DNA of 64,000 nt, from NCBI RefSeq assembly GCF_031764535.1, contig NZ_CP134499.1, positions 2,666,001-2,730,000 on the forward strand, in the 5' to 3' direction. The notes under the pieces are model-generated. The model made no database searches. It was not told the origin of the DNA and was given only the letters and a program-made list of their open reading frames with translations. Every line of letters starts with the position of its first letter. The first letter of the stretch is position 1. The DNA comes from Pseudomonas sp. SG20056 (GTDB lineage: Bacteria; Pseudomonadota; Gammaproteobacteria; Pseudomonadales; Pseudomonadaceae). This document shows positions 1 through 9,026 of the stretch, piece by piece. The position numbers and the translations under genes are program-made.

Positions 1-600
1 GAATACCAGCTCGCGGTAAGGCTCATCTTCGATCAGGGTCACGCCGAACTCATCCAGCAGCGCCGCCACCGCGTCACGCTTGGCTTCGCTGTAACGCACC
101 GCCGAAGGGTTCTGGAAGGTCGGGATCAGATAGGCAAAGGCCGGTTTGTGGTTCTGCAGACGCTGACGCAGGGCGTCGATCTGCGGCCCGTCGGCTTCCT
201 GCGGCACGGCGATGCAATCAGCGCCGAACAGCTGGAAGGCCTGTAGCGCGGCCAGGTAGGTCGGCGCTTCGAGCAGCACTTCGGTACCCGGATCGATAAA
301 CAGTTTGCTGGCCAGGTCCAACGTCTGCTGCGAACCGCTGACGATCAGCACCTGGCTGGCGTCGCAGGGTACACCCAGAGCGCGAGCCTCGGCGGCAATC
401 GCCTCACGCAGCGCCGGCTCGCCTTCGCTCATGCCGTACTGACCCATGCTCGCCGGCATATCGGCCCATTCGACCTTCGGCAACATCGGTTCGGCCGGCA
501 ACCCGCCAGCAAAGGACATGACTTCCGGACGCTGCGCCGCGGCAAGAATTTCACGGATCAGGGAGCTTTTTAGGCGGGCAACACGTTCGGAGAAGGCCAT
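1..600 (-). CDS. PLP-dependent aminotransferase (2-aminoadipate/aromatic type), 3' end outside window
   Basis: This is the N-terminal 200 codons of a fold-type I aminotransferase. The ATG is the complement of 598-600 and the frame is open to base 1. The product begins MAFSERVARLKSSLIREIL and continues with FAGGLPAEPMLP, GQYGMSEGEPALREAIA, SGSQQTLDLASKLFIDPG and PTFQNPSA. These are the substrate-recognition and cofactor-domain signatures of the LysN/2-aminoadipate aminotransferase group. There is no N-terminal wHTH, so it is not a MocR regulator. The Schiff-base lysine lies beyond the window. It is divergent from a MarR gene and probably regulated with it through the palindrome at 633-649. The substrate is unknown. 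Confidence 0.85.
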   Translation of the reverse strand, partial: MAFSERVARLKSSLIREILAAAQRPEVMSFAGGLPAEPMLPKVEWADMPASMGQYGMSEGEPALREAIAAEARALGVPCDASQVLIVSGSQQTLDLASKLFIDPGTEVLLEAPTYLAALQAFQLFGADCIAVPQEADGPQIDALRQRLQNHKPAFAYLIPTFQNPSAVRYSEAKRDAVAALLDEFGVTLIEDEPYRELVF

Positions 601-632
601 GGATACACCGGTAGCGAAGGCAAATAAAAATA

Positions 633-649
633 GGTCAAACTGTTTGACC
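633..649. promoter_or_regulatory. Perfect palindrome, candidate MarR operator
   Basis: GGTCAAA and TTTGACC form a perfect 7-bp dyad around a 3-bp centre, in the 110-bp gap between the divergent aminotransferase and marR genes. Two more TTGACC half-sites follow in direct orientation at 702-707 and 715-720, across the likely marR start. The dyad size fits a MarR dimer, so autorepression and co-control of the aminotransferase are inferred. Confidence 0.5.
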
Positions 650-710
650 GAAATTCTGTTTGCCTGAAACTACGACGATCAACCCGAATACGTCAATAGG
701 CTTGACCTTA

Positions 711-1154
711 ATGCTTGACCTCAAGAACACAACCACTCAGCAGACGGCCATGGAAGCTTTCTTCTTCGGCTACCAGGCGTTTACCGCAAAGGCCGATGAA
801 ATGTTGGCTCGCCGTGGTCTGTCGCGGGTGCATCACCGCATTCTGTTCTTTATCGCCAAGTACCCGGGGCTGAGCATGAAAGAGCTGCTCGGCTACCTGG
901 GCGTCAGCAAGCAAGCGCTGAATACCCCGCTGCGTCAGCTGCTGGAAATGAACCTGGTGCAGAGCCTTGCCGCTGAAGACGACAAGCGTAAACGCCTACT
1001 CGGCTTTACGGCCGAAGGCGCCAAACTGGAACAGGCCCTGCGCCGCGAACAAGCCAAACTGCTGCAACGGGCGTTCAGTGAAGCCGGGGAAACCGCCGTC
1101 AGCGGTTGGTTGCAGGTCAACCAGACCCTGCATAACAGCGCCAGTGAAATCTGA
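711..1154 (+). CDS. MarR-family transcriptional regulator
   Basis: A 147-residue winged-helix protein. Residues 30-100 carry the wHTH: RVHHRILFFIAKYPGLSMKELLGYLGVSKQALNTPLRQL, followed by the wing with DDKRKRLLGFT. Flanking helices would form the dimer interface. The start is uncertain. ATG 711 gives MLDLKNTTTQQ and is preferred over an upstream in-frame TTG at 660 and an internal ATG at 750. No strong Shine-Dalgarno is visible before any of them. TTGACC repeats overlap the chosen start, which suggests autorepression. The ligand is unknown. Confidence 0.85.
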   Translation: MLDLKNTTTQQTAMEAFFFGYQAFTAKADEMLARRGLSRVHHRILFFIAKYPGLSMKELLGYLGVSKQALNTPLRQLLEMNLVQSLAAEDDKRKRLLGFTAEGAKLEQALRREQAKLLQRAFSEAGETAVSGWLQVNQTLHNSASEI

Positions 1155-1175
1155 GAGAACACTCCCGGTATAAAA

Positions 1176-1237
1176 CTGTACTGACGCCTCAAGCGAGCCG
1201 CCTGAAACTGTACCGCCCATTGCCTGCTTCGCTGTAC
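1176..1237. promoter_or_regulatory. Three CTGTAC repeats upstream of the LysE gene
   Basis: CTGTAC occurs at 1176-1181, 1208-1213 and 1232-1237, twice as ACTGTAC, inside the 154-bp gap before the exporter gene. Direct repeats of this kind are typical operator arrays, and I recall CTGTAC-like sites for MocR-type regulators. No MocR gene lies next to it, so the regulator is unknown. Confidence 0.35.
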
Positions 1238-1308
1238 CGCGACGCTCTGGGCATCTGCCCCTAGGCTGATCAGCACTGCCCACCCAATAAGTGCTATGAG
1301 CCTGCGCC

Positions 1309-1920
1309 ATGACCACCGAACTGCTGCTCGCCTTTATCGCCTTCGCCTTTGTCACCTCGGTAACGCCGGGGCCGAACAATATGATGCTGCTGGCCAGCGG
1401 GGTGAATTTCGGCCTGCGCCGCAGCCTGCCGCACATGTTCGGCATCAGCCTGGGGTTTATGCTGCTGGTGGCCTCGGTCGGTCTCGGCTTGGGCCAGCTG
1501 TTCGAACAAGTGCCACTGCTGTATGACGTATTGCGCTATTTGGGCGCCGCCTACTTGCTGTACCTGGCCTGGAAGATTGCCGGCTCTGGTGCGCCGCAGG
1601 ATGGCGGAAAGCCGGTGGGCAAGCCGTTTACCTTTCTGCAGGCAGCGGCCTTTCAGTGGGTCAACCCGAAAGCTTGGATCATGGCCATCGGCGCTATCAC
1701 CACCTACACCCCGCAGGAAAATTTCGTAGTCAATGTGCTGCTGATCGCGGCGCTGTTCGCCCTGGTCAACTGCCCTAGCGTCGGCCTGTGGACGGTGGCC
1801 GGTAGCCTGCTGCGCAACTGGCTGAGCAACGCCCGAGCGCTGCGCGTGTTCAATATCGGCATGGCTCTGCTGCTGGTAGCCTCGCTGTACCCCATCTTCG
1901 CCGACACCGGACTGCTCTGA
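1309..1920 (+). CDS. LysE/RhtB-family amino-acid exporter
   Basis: A 203-residue inner-membrane protein with about six hydrophobic segments. Near the N-terminus it has the LysE/RhtB signature TSVTPGPNNMMLLASG, and later FQWVNPKAWIMAIGA. Family members export amino acids or derivatives by proton antiport. The substrate cannot be told from sequence. The stop codon overlaps the start of the following BenE-type gene by one base, so the two are probably cotranscribed and translationally coupled. Confidence 0.9.
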   Translation: MTTELLLAFIAFAFVTSVTPGPNNMMLLASGVNFGLRRSLPHMFGISLGFMLLVASVGLGLGQLFEQVPLLYDVLRYLGAAYLLYLAWKIAGSGAPQDGGKPVGKPFTFLQAAAFQWVNPKAWIMAIGAITTYTPQENFVVNVLLIAALFALVNCPSVGLWTVAGSLLRNWLSNARALRVFNIGMALLLVASLYPIFADTGLL

Positions 1921-3116
1921 TGCACGACCTGCCGCAAACTCGCCTACGGCCGCTGGCCGACACCTCGACCTCGGCGGTAGTCGCCGGGTTTATCGCCATG
2001 CTCACCGGCTACACCAGCTCGCTGGTTCTGATGTTTCAGGCTGGCCAGGCCGCAGGGCTGACTAACGGGCAGATTTCTTCGTGGATCTGGGCGCTGTCGA
2101 TTGGCATGGCGATTTGCTGCATCGGCCTGTCGCTGCGTTATCGCGCGCCGATCATGATCGCCTGGTCCACTCCTGGCGCGGCCCTGCTGATCACCAGTTT
2201 GCCCGGCGTGCCCTATAGCGAGGCAATTGGTGCCTACATCTTCGCTTCAGGGCTGATTGTGCTGATCGGTTTGACCGGCACCTTCGACCGCCTAATGCGG
2301 CGCATTCCCGGTTCAATTGCGGCGGCGCTGCTGGCCGGCGTGCTGTTCAAGATCGGTCTGGAAATCTGCGTAGCCGCCGAGCAGCAGCCGCTGCTGGTGG
2401 TGGCCATGTTGGTCGCTTACCTGCTGGGTAAACGCCTGCTGCCACGGTATGCCGTGCTAGCGGCACTGATCGTCGGCAGCGTGCTGGCTGCGGTCTTCGG
2501 CCTGCTCAATTTCGAGCACTTCGAGCTGCAACTGGCGGTACCAGAATGGACCACGCCAAGCTTCTCCCTGGCGGCAGTCATCAGTATCGGCATCCCACTG
2601 TTTATCGTTGCCATGGCCTCGCAGAACCTGCCGGGCATGGCCGTGCTGCGCGCCAACGGTTATGACGTACCGGCCAGCCCACTGCTAAGCACCACCGGCC
2701 TGACGTCGATACTGCTGGCGCCGTTCGGCAGCCATGGCATTCATATGGCCGCCATCAGCGCAGCGATCTGCGCCGGCCCGGAAGCCCACGAAGACCCGAA
2801 AAAGCGCTACACCGCCGCCATCTGGTGCGGGGTCTTCTACGGCATTGCCGGAGTGTTCGGCGCCACCCTGGCCGCGCTTTTTGCCGCGCTACCGAAAGCC
2901 CTGATCCTTTCCATCGCGGCACTGGCGCTGTTCGCTTCGATCATCGGCGGCCTGACCCAGGCCATGAGCGAACCGAAAGAGCGTGAAGCGGCGCTGATCA
3001 CCTTTCTGGTAACCGCCTCGGGCATGACCCTGTTCTCGGTCGGTTCGGCGTTTTGGGGGATTGTTGCCGGCTTGCTGACCCTGGCGATTCTTAACTGGGG
3101 CAAGCGGGACGTTTGA
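1920..3116 (+). CDS. BenE-family benzoate:H+ symporter-like protein
   Basis: A 398-residue polytopic membrane protein of about 12 segments, matching the BenE family. Visible family features are VAGFIAMLTGYTSSLVLMFQA, the AWSTPGAALL segment and FGSHGIHMAAISAAIC. BenE members import benzoate with protons. No ben, cat or pca gene is nearby, and it is coupled to a LysE exporter, so benzoate as substrate is only family inference. The start codon overlaps the upstream stop (TGATG). Confidence 0.85.
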   Translation: MHDLPQTRLRPLADTSTSAVVAGFIAMLTGYTSSLVLMFQAGQAAGLTNGQISSWIWALSIGMAICCIGLSLRYRAPIMIAWSTPGAALLITSLPGVPYSEAIGAYIFASGLIVLIGLTGTFDRLMRRIPGSIAAALLAGVLFKIGLEICVAAEQQPLLVVAMLVAYLLGKRLLPRYAVLAALIVGSVLAAVFGLLNFEHFELQLAVPEWTTPSFSLAAVISIGIPLFIVAMASQNLPGMAVLRANGYDVPASPLLSTTGLTSILLAPFGSHGIHMAAISAAICAGPEAHEDPKKRYTAAIWCGVFYGIAGVFGATLAALFAALPKALILSIAALALFASIIGGLTQAMSEPKEREAALITFLVTASGMTLFSVGSAFWGIVAGLLTLAILNWGKRDV

Positions 3117-3123
3117 GTGTCAC

Positions 3124-3182
3124 GTGGGAGGGGCTTTAGCCGCGACACCTGCGATAAAGCTCGCCGCTAAAGCGCCTCCTAC
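3124..3182. repeat. REP-like palindromic element
   Basis: An imperfect inverted repeat with 22-base arms (GTGGGAGGGGCTTTAGCCGC and the complement of GTAGGAGGCGCTTTAGCGGC, 3 mismatches over the full arms). It resembles Pseudomonas REP elements of the GTAGGAGCGGGCTTGCCCGCG type. It sits in the convergent gap after the BenE gene. Confidence 0.7.
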
Positions 3183-3206
3183 AGGCCCGCAGGTCACCCA
3201 CAATAA

Positions 3207-3241
3207 AAAACGGGCTTATGCACAACGCATAAGCCCGTTTT
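3207..3241. terminator. Bidirectional rho-independent terminator
   Basis: The arms AAAACGGGCTTATG and CATAAGCCCGTTTT pair perfectly around a 7-base loop, with A/T tracts on both sides. It lies between the convergent BenE-type and DAHP synthase genes and can serve both strands. Confidence 0.9.
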
Positions 3242-3257
3242 ATTGCAGCCGTTGTAA

Positions 3258-4346
3258 TCAGCCGCGCTGACGCTTCGGCAGCACATCCTTGAGCTTGGCG
3301 TGCATGCCGCGCAGGGTTTTCTCGGTGCTTTCCCAATCGATGCAGGCATCGGTGATGGACACGCCGTACTTGAGCTGGCTGAGGTCCTTGGGAATCGACT
3401 GGTTGCCCCAGCCCAGGTGACTTTCCACCATCAGACCGACGATCGACTGGTTGCCTTCGAGAATCTGGTTGGCCACATTGTCCATCACCAACGGTTGCAG
3501 GGCCGGGTCCTTGTTCGAGTTGGCGTGGCTGCAATCGACCATGATGTTCGGGCGTATGCCGGCTTTGGTCAGTTCCTGCTCACAAACGGCAACACTCACC
3601 GAGTCATAGTTCGGCTTGCCGTTGCCACCGCGCAGCACCACGTGACCGTAGGCATTGCCTTTGGTGGTGACGATGGACACGCCACCTTCCTGGTTGATGC
3701 CGAGGAAACGGTGCGGGCTGGAAACCGACTGTAGGGCGTTGATCGCCACAGTCAGGCCGCCATCGGTGCCGTTCTTGAAGCCCACGGACGAAGACAAACC
3801 GGAGGCCATCTCGCGGTGGGTTTGCGATTCGGTGGTACGTGCGCCGATGGCCGACCAGCTGATCAGGTCCTGCAGGTACTGTGGGGAGATCGGGTCGAGG
3901 GCTTCGGTAGCGGTCGGCAGGCCCATTTCAGCCAGGTCACGCAACAACTGGCGACCGATATGCAGGCCATCCTGAATCTTGAACGAGTCATCCATAAACG
4001 GATCGTTGATCAGGCCTTTCCAGCCGACAGTGGTACGCGGCTTCTCGAAATACACCCGCATAACCAGATACAGACTGTCCGAAACCTCGGCAGCCAGCGC
4101 CTTGAGGCGCTCGGCATACTCGTGGGCGGCCTTGATATCGTGGATCGAGCACGGCCCAACCACCACGAACAGGCGATGATCCTTGCCATCGAGAATATTG
4201 CGGATCACCTCACGACCACTGGCAACCGTGCGCAGGGCAGCTTCGGTCAGCGGAATTTCACGCTTGAGCTGTGCGGGGGTGATCAGGGTTTCGTTGGAGG
4301 CAACGTTCAGGTCATCAATCGGTAAATCAGCCATCGTGCTATTCAT
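3258..4346 (-). CDS. Class I (AroFGH-type) DAHP synthase
   Basis: 3-Deoxy-7-phosphoheptulonate synthase condenses PEP and erythrose-4-phosphate in the first step of the shikimate pathway. The 362-residue product has the class I motifs GPCSIHD, FEKPRTTVGWKG, IGARTTESQTHREMASGLS, HVVLRGG and DCSHANSNKD. Two in-frame ATGs are possible. The second (4334, MADLPIDDLN) agrees better with the family length I remember. Neither has a clear Shine-Dalgarno. Which aromatic amino acid inhibits it cannot be read safely. A class II enzyme for the same reaction lies at 48.7-50.1 kb. The 213 bp upstream hold no further gene. Confidence 0.95.
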   Translation of the reverse strand: MNSTMADLPIDDLNVASNETLITPAQLKREIPLTEAALRTVASGREVIRNILDGKDHRLFVVVGPCSIHDIKAAHEYAERLKALAAEVSDSLYLVMRVYFEKPRTTVGWKGLINDPFMDDSFKIQDGLHIGRQLLRDLAEMGLPTATEALDPISPQYLQDLISWSAIGARTTESQTHREMASGLSSSVGFKNGTDGGLTVAINALQSVSSPHRFLGINQEGGVSIVTTKGNAYGHVVLRGGNGKPNYDSVSVAVCEQELTKAGIRPNIMVDCSHANSNKDPALQPLVMDNVANQILEGNQSIVGLMVESHLGWGNQSIPKDLSQLKYGVSITDACIDWESTEKTLRGMHAKLKDVLPKRQRG

Positions 4347-4559
4347 CAGTCAGAGTCATCAGGTCACGGGTGCCGGCCGCCAGCGAGCCCCGTGTGGCGG
4401 AGCACAGCAATATGAGCACAGCGGGGAAGCCGAACCTTAGCGCGTAAAGGCCCGGCTCGACAATGGGCTTGGCAGGTCGCCAAGAACGACTTGCGTTGGC
4501 AATAGCGCGTTAAAAACCGCCTTGCCTAGGTTTTTCAGCGGCCTACAGCCGGGCAATGA

Positions 4560-4979
4560 CTAATTCAGACTGGCGCGGGAAAATTCGGCGGCATGCTGGC
4601 TGATCCACTCCTGCGCCACCACCTCGACCGGCAGGCTGCAGCCCAGTTCCTGCTCGCGTTGATGGCGATAATGCTCAATCTGGCAGACCTGTTCGACCAT
4701 ACGCGCGCGAAACAGCGTGTCCTCATCGACAAAGGCAATACCCACAAGGTACTTGTCTTCCTGCTTGCGGCACCAGGCCACCAGGCCTGGGTAACGCGCA
4801 TGCTCGCCGAACAACGGAATACGCAACTCGATGGCCGTGCCACGGCGAAAAGCGCGGTTGGAGTTGCAAGCCACACCGCCGAGGCTGATATTGTTGAGCC
4901 GCTGCTTGGGCACGAACGCCTGTTTGCGCAGCACTAATTCAACCGGCATATCACTGGGATGACGCAGAAAGTGACGCAT
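4560..4979 (-). CDS. PilZ-domain c-di-GMP-binding protein
   Basis: A 139-residue soluble protein beginning RHFLRHP (the RxxxR motif), followed by LNNISLGGVAC (the N/DxSxxG motif). Both c-di-GMP-binding motifs of PilZ are present at the N-terminal end of the beta barrel. The C-terminal 50 residues are helical and charged (EHYRHQREQELG). It is probably a stand-alone c-di-GMP effector for motility, attachment or a regulatory partner. It is divergent from the thioredoxin-like gene with only 37 bp between them. Confidence 0.88.
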   Translation of the reverse strand: MRHFLRHPSDMPVELVLRKQAFVPKQRLNNISLGGVACNSNRAFRRGTAIELRIPLFGEHARYPGLVAWCRKQEDKYLVGIAFVDEDTLFRARMVEQVCQIEHYRHQREQELGCSLPVEVVAQEWISQHAAEFSRASLN

Positions 4980-5016
4980 CTATGACTACCTCGGATGCCA
5001 TCAATTTGATACCGCA

Positions 5017-5364
5017 TTGGCCAGTATAGTGACTGAGCTGGAATTGACCGATTTAGATGCAGACCGCCATCTGCTCGACTTGCCCGGCACTTCACTGCTG
5101 ATATTTACCAGCATAGGTTGTGCCAGTTGCCGTTGGGCGCGGCGTGAGCTGCCTAATTTGCCGCTGCCGATACAACGCCTGGCCTGGGTCGACGCTGCCA
5201 ATAGTGGCGGTTTAGTGACGCGTTATGAGGTATTTCATCTACCCGCGTTATTCGTGGTTCAGGATGGCCAATTTTATGGCGCATTGCAGAGCAGCCTGCA
5301 GCCCGCCGCACTTATTCAGGCGCTGGAGACTGCCCTGTCGCGCCCCGCAGAGGAATTACCCTGA
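5017..5364 (+). CDS. Thioredoxin-like protein
   Basis: A 115-residue protein with a thioredoxin fold: FTSIGCASCRWARRELP contains a CASC redox pair in the CxxC position, and FHLPALFVVQDGQ supplies the conserved proline loop. There is no signal peptide, so it is cytoplasmic. No ATG is available. The choice is TTG 5017 or GTG 5029, both without a convincing Shine-Dalgarno. The stop overlaps the next gene's ATG, giving a coupled pair with the ketopantoate reductase-like gene. The reductant and target are unknown. Confidence 0.8.
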   Translation: MASIVTELELTDLDADRHLLDLPGTSLLIFTSIGCASCRWARRELPNLPLPIQRLAWVDAANSGGLVTRYEVFHLPALFVVQDGQFYGALQSSLQPAALIQALETALSRPAEELP

Positions 5365-6311
5365 TGAATGCAGCACCCCGTATCGGCATTATCGGCTCCG
5401 GCGCGATTGGCGGTTTTTATGGCCTGATGCTGGCCCGCGCTGGCTTTGATGTGCACTTTCTGCTGCGCAGCGAGTTCGCCGCAGTCGCCAGCCAGGGCTT
5501 GCAGGTCAACAGCGCCGTACACGGCAACCTGTACCTGAATAACGTGCAGGCTTATCAATCAGCAGCCGATATGCCGCCATGCGATTGGTTACTGATCGGC
5601 GCCAAGACCACCAGCAACGCCGAGCTAGCCCCGCTGATCAGCCAGGCCGCCGCGCCCGGCGCCAAGGTGGTGCTGATGCAGAACGGCCTGGCCGTAGAGG
5701 ATGAGCTGCGCCCGCTGCTGCCGGACTCACTGCACCTACTGGGCGGCCTCTGTTATATCTGCGCCCATCGCAGCGCGCCGGGAGTGGTCGAGCACCAGGC
5801 CCTGGGCAACGTCAACCTGGGCTATCACTCAGGACCGGCTAGTGATGCCGAGAGCCGTCAGCAAATCCTCGAACAAGGCTGTGCGCTGTTCCAGGCTGCG
5901 GGGCTGGACTCCACCGCCATGGCTGAGCTGAACCAGGCACGCTGGCAGAAGCTGGTGTGGAACGTGCCCTACAACGGCCTGGCCGTGCTGCTGAACAGCG
6001 CCACCACGGCGCTGATGGGCAACACTGACAGCCGTGCGCTGATTGAGGCAATCATGCAGGAAGTAGTGGATGCCGCCGGCGCCTGCGGCTATCAGTTGCC
6101 TACGGGCTTTGCCGGCAAGCTGCTCGCCGCTACTGACCGCATGCCGGACTACCTGCCGAGCATGTACCACGACTTCGCCCTGCAGCGCCCGCTGGAGCTG
6201 CACGCCATCTATGCCGCGCCGCTGGCCGCTGCAGCCAAAACCGGTTGCGCCATGCCGCGCACCGAGATGCTGTATCAGACCCTGTGCTTTCTCGAACAAC
6301 GCGCGCAATAG
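5364..6311 (+). CDS. 2-Dehydropantoate 2-reductase family protein (PanE/ApbA-like)
   Basis: A 315-residue NADPH-dependent reductase. The N-terminal Rossmann motif is IGSGAIGGFYG (residues 9-19), followed by GAKTTSNAEL, QNGLAVEDEL and, in the C-terminal domain, RWQKLVWNVPYNGL with the catalytic Lys and substrate Asn. PanE reduces ketopantoate to pantoate for CoA synthesis. Pseudomonads often have several paralogues, so this copy may act on another 2-keto acid. It is overlapped by the thioredoxin-like gene and followed 9 bp later by the nucleotidase. Confidence 0.85.
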   Translation: MNAAPRIGIIGSGAIGGFYGLMLARAGFDVHFLLRSEFAAVASQGLQVNSAVHGNLYLNNVQAYQSAADMPPCDWLLIGAKTTSNAELAPLISQAAAPGAKVVLMQNGLAVEDELRPLLPDSLHLLGGLCYICAHRSAPGVVEHQALGNVNLGYHSGPASDAESRQQILEQGCALFQAAGLDSTAMAELNQARWQKLVWNVPYNGLAVLLNSATTALMGNTDSRALIEAIMQEVVDAAGACGYQLPTGFAGKLLAATDRMPDYLPSMYHDFALQRPLELHAIYAAPLAAAAKTGCAMPRTEMLYQTLCFLEQRAQ

Positions 6312-6320
6312 GACACAGCC

Positions 6321-7226
6321 ATGAGCAAGGGATTAGGCGACAAACTGGTGCTGGCGATCTCCTCGCGGGCGTTGTTCGACCTGCGCGACAGCCATCAGAT
6401 TTATGAAAGCCAGGGCGTCGAAGCCTATCGTCAGTACCAGATTGAACATGAGGACGAGATACTCCCGCCAGGCGATGCCTTTCCCCTGGTCGAGAAACTG
6501 CTGGCGCTGAACGCCGCCCTCAAGCAGCAACGCGTCGAAGTCATTCTGGTTTCGCGCAACAGCGCCGACACCGGCTTGCGCGCGTTCAACTCGATCCAGC
6601 ACTACGGCCTGGGTATCTCGCGTGCGGCCTTTGTCGGCGGGCGCAGCCCCGACCCTTATCTGGCCGCATTTGGCTGCCACCTGTTTCTCTCCACTCACGC
6701 CGAAGATGTGCGCAGCGCGCTGCGGGCCGGTTTCGGTGCGGCGACCATCCTCTCCGGCGGCGCAAGGCGAGCGGCAAGTAACGAGCTGCGTATTGCTTTC
6801 GACGGTGACGCCGTGCTGTTTTCCGATGAGTCCGAGCGGGTCTATCAGCAGGCCGGCCTGGAAGCCTTTCAGAGCCATGAGCGGCAGTCGGCCCGCGAGC
6901 TGCTCGGCGGCGGTCCATTCAAACCCTTCCTCGCCGCCCTGCACCGCCTGCAACAGGAGTTTCCCGAAGAGCAATGCCCGATTCGCACAGCGCTGGTAAC
7001 CGCACGCTCGGCGCCGGCCCATGAGCGGGTGATTCGCACCCTACGCGAGTGGAATATCCGCCTGGATGAGTCGTTCTTCCTCGGTGGCCTGGAAAAAGCC
7101 GCAATTCTGGAAACCTTCGGCGCCGACGTATTTTTCGACGACCAAACCGGCCACTGCGAAAAAGCTAACAAGGTCGTACCCACCGGCCATGTGCCACACG
7201 GCATCAGCAACGAACCGCAGCTCTAA
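6321..7226 (+). CDS. 5'-Nucleotidase, cN-I-like family
   Basis: A 301-residue soluble protein of the bacterial 5-nucleotidase family. It begins LGDKLVLAISSRALFDLRDSH and has VEVILVSRNSADTGLRAFNSIQHYGL, ISRAAFVGGRSPDPYL and, near the end, FGADVFFDDQTGHCEKA, a HAD-like acidic metal loop. Members hydrolyse nucleoside 5'-monophosphates. It is probably the last gene of a three-gene transcript and is followed by a GC-rich hairpin. Confidence 0.85.
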   Translation: MSKGLGDKLVLAISSRALFDLRDSHQIYESQGVEAYRQYQIEHEDEILPPGDAFPLVEKLLALNAALKQQRVEVILVSRNSADTGLRAFNSIQHYGLGISRAAFVGGRSPDPYLAAFGCHLFLSTHAEDVRSALRAGFGAATILSGGARRAASNELRIAFDGDAVLFSDESERVYQQAGLEAFQSHERQSARELLGGGPFKPFLAALHRLQQEFPEEQCPIRTALVTARSAPAHERVIRTLREWNIRLDESFFLGGLEKAAILETFGADVFFDDQTGHCEKANKVVPTGHVPHGISNEPQL

Positions 7227-7233
7227 TCACCGC

Positions 7234-7257
7234 GCGAGGGCGCTCAACCGCCCTCGC
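7234..7257 (+). terminator. Probable terminator hairpin
   Basis: GCGAGGGCG and CGCCCTCGC pair perfectly around CTCAAC, 8 bp after the nucleotidase stop. Only a short T run follows (CCCTTT further on), so the hairpin is strong but the tail is weak. Confidence 0.55.
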
Positions 7258-7376
7258 CGCTCAACCCTTTCCCTCGTATATAACCATTCGTCCTCAAAAC
7301 CCCGGCTTTCTTTGACTTGTCGATGGCGCTGCTAAGCTCAGATCAGGCCCGCCAGTCAGGCAGTCAAGGAGGCCGC

Positions 7377-7877
7377 ATGATTCGCTCGATTCTCTATGCC
7401 ACTGATCTAGGCCTATACGCCCCCTACATCCTGCAACACGCCCTGGCGCTCACCCGTTCCTTCAATGCCAGCCTGTATGTGGTGCACGCGGTGGAGCCCA
7501 TGGGCCTGTTTGCCGAGTCGGTGCTGCAAACCTATTTAGATGAAGAACGCCTCAAGGACCTGCGCACCAACGGCCTGAGCACGGTGATGGCGAGCATCGA
7601 ACAGCGGGTGCTGGAGGGTTTCCGCGATGAGATCGGCGAAGCCCTGCATGATCTCGACCTGATCAAGGCGGTGCGCGTGGTACAGGGCGATCCACCGCTG
7701 GTGATACTCGATGAAGCGCAGCAACTCGGCGTGGATTTACTGGTCCTAGGTAGCCACAGCCACGGCACCGATATGGACATTCCGCTTGGGCGTACCGCAT
7801 CGCGCCTGGTGCAGTTGTCCGAAGTACCGGTGTACCTAGTGCCGATGCTGCAGCATCGCAGCCGCGGTGATCTTTAA
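7377..7877 (+). CDS. Universal stress protein (UspA family)
   Basis: A 166-residue Usp-fold protein: MIRSILYATDLGLYAPYILQ at the N-terminus, and DLLVLGSHSHG...PLGRTASRLVQLSEVPVYLVP at the C-terminus, which includes the nucleotide-binding loop. The start is set by a near-perfect Shine-Dalgarno (AAGGAGG) 4 bases before ATG 7377. An open frame extends 60 bases further upstream but has no such site. Usp proteins bind ATP and help survival under starvation or anaerobic stress. It lies directly upstream of cysB. Confidence 0.92.
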   Translation: MIRSILYATDLGLYAPYILQHALALTRSFNASLYVVHAVEPMGLFAESVLQTYLDEERLKDLRTNGLSTVMASIEQRVLEGFRDEIGEALHDLDLIKAVRVVQGDPPLVILDEAQQLGVDLLVLGSHSHGTDMDIPLGRTASRLVQLSEVPVYLVPMLQHRSRGDL

Positions 7878-7981
7878 ATGAAGCGCAGCACTTTCTAATT
7901 TTTGGTCTAGATTTAATGCTTCAATCATCATTATGGTTATATAAAACGCCGGTAACCTGAACGGCTGTCTTTTTGCTTTGA

Positions 7982-8965
<984 letters not shown>

Positions 8966-8980
8966 GCCAACCTGCTGGTA

Positions 8981-9013
8981 TGAAAAAGCCCGTCCAAGTG
9001 GCGGGCTTTTTCA
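8981..9013. terminator. Bidirectional rho-independent terminator
   Basis: TGAAAAAGCCCG and CGGGCTTTTTCA form a perfect stem around a 9-base loop, between convergent cysB and the BASS transporter gene. The A and T tracts serve both directions. Confidence 0.9.
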
Positions 9014-9026
9014 TACTCGGCCATAG

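Noticed and set aside
1-600. MocR-type regulator
   Set aside because: The product starts directly with the aminotransferase domain and has no N-terminal GntR wHTH.
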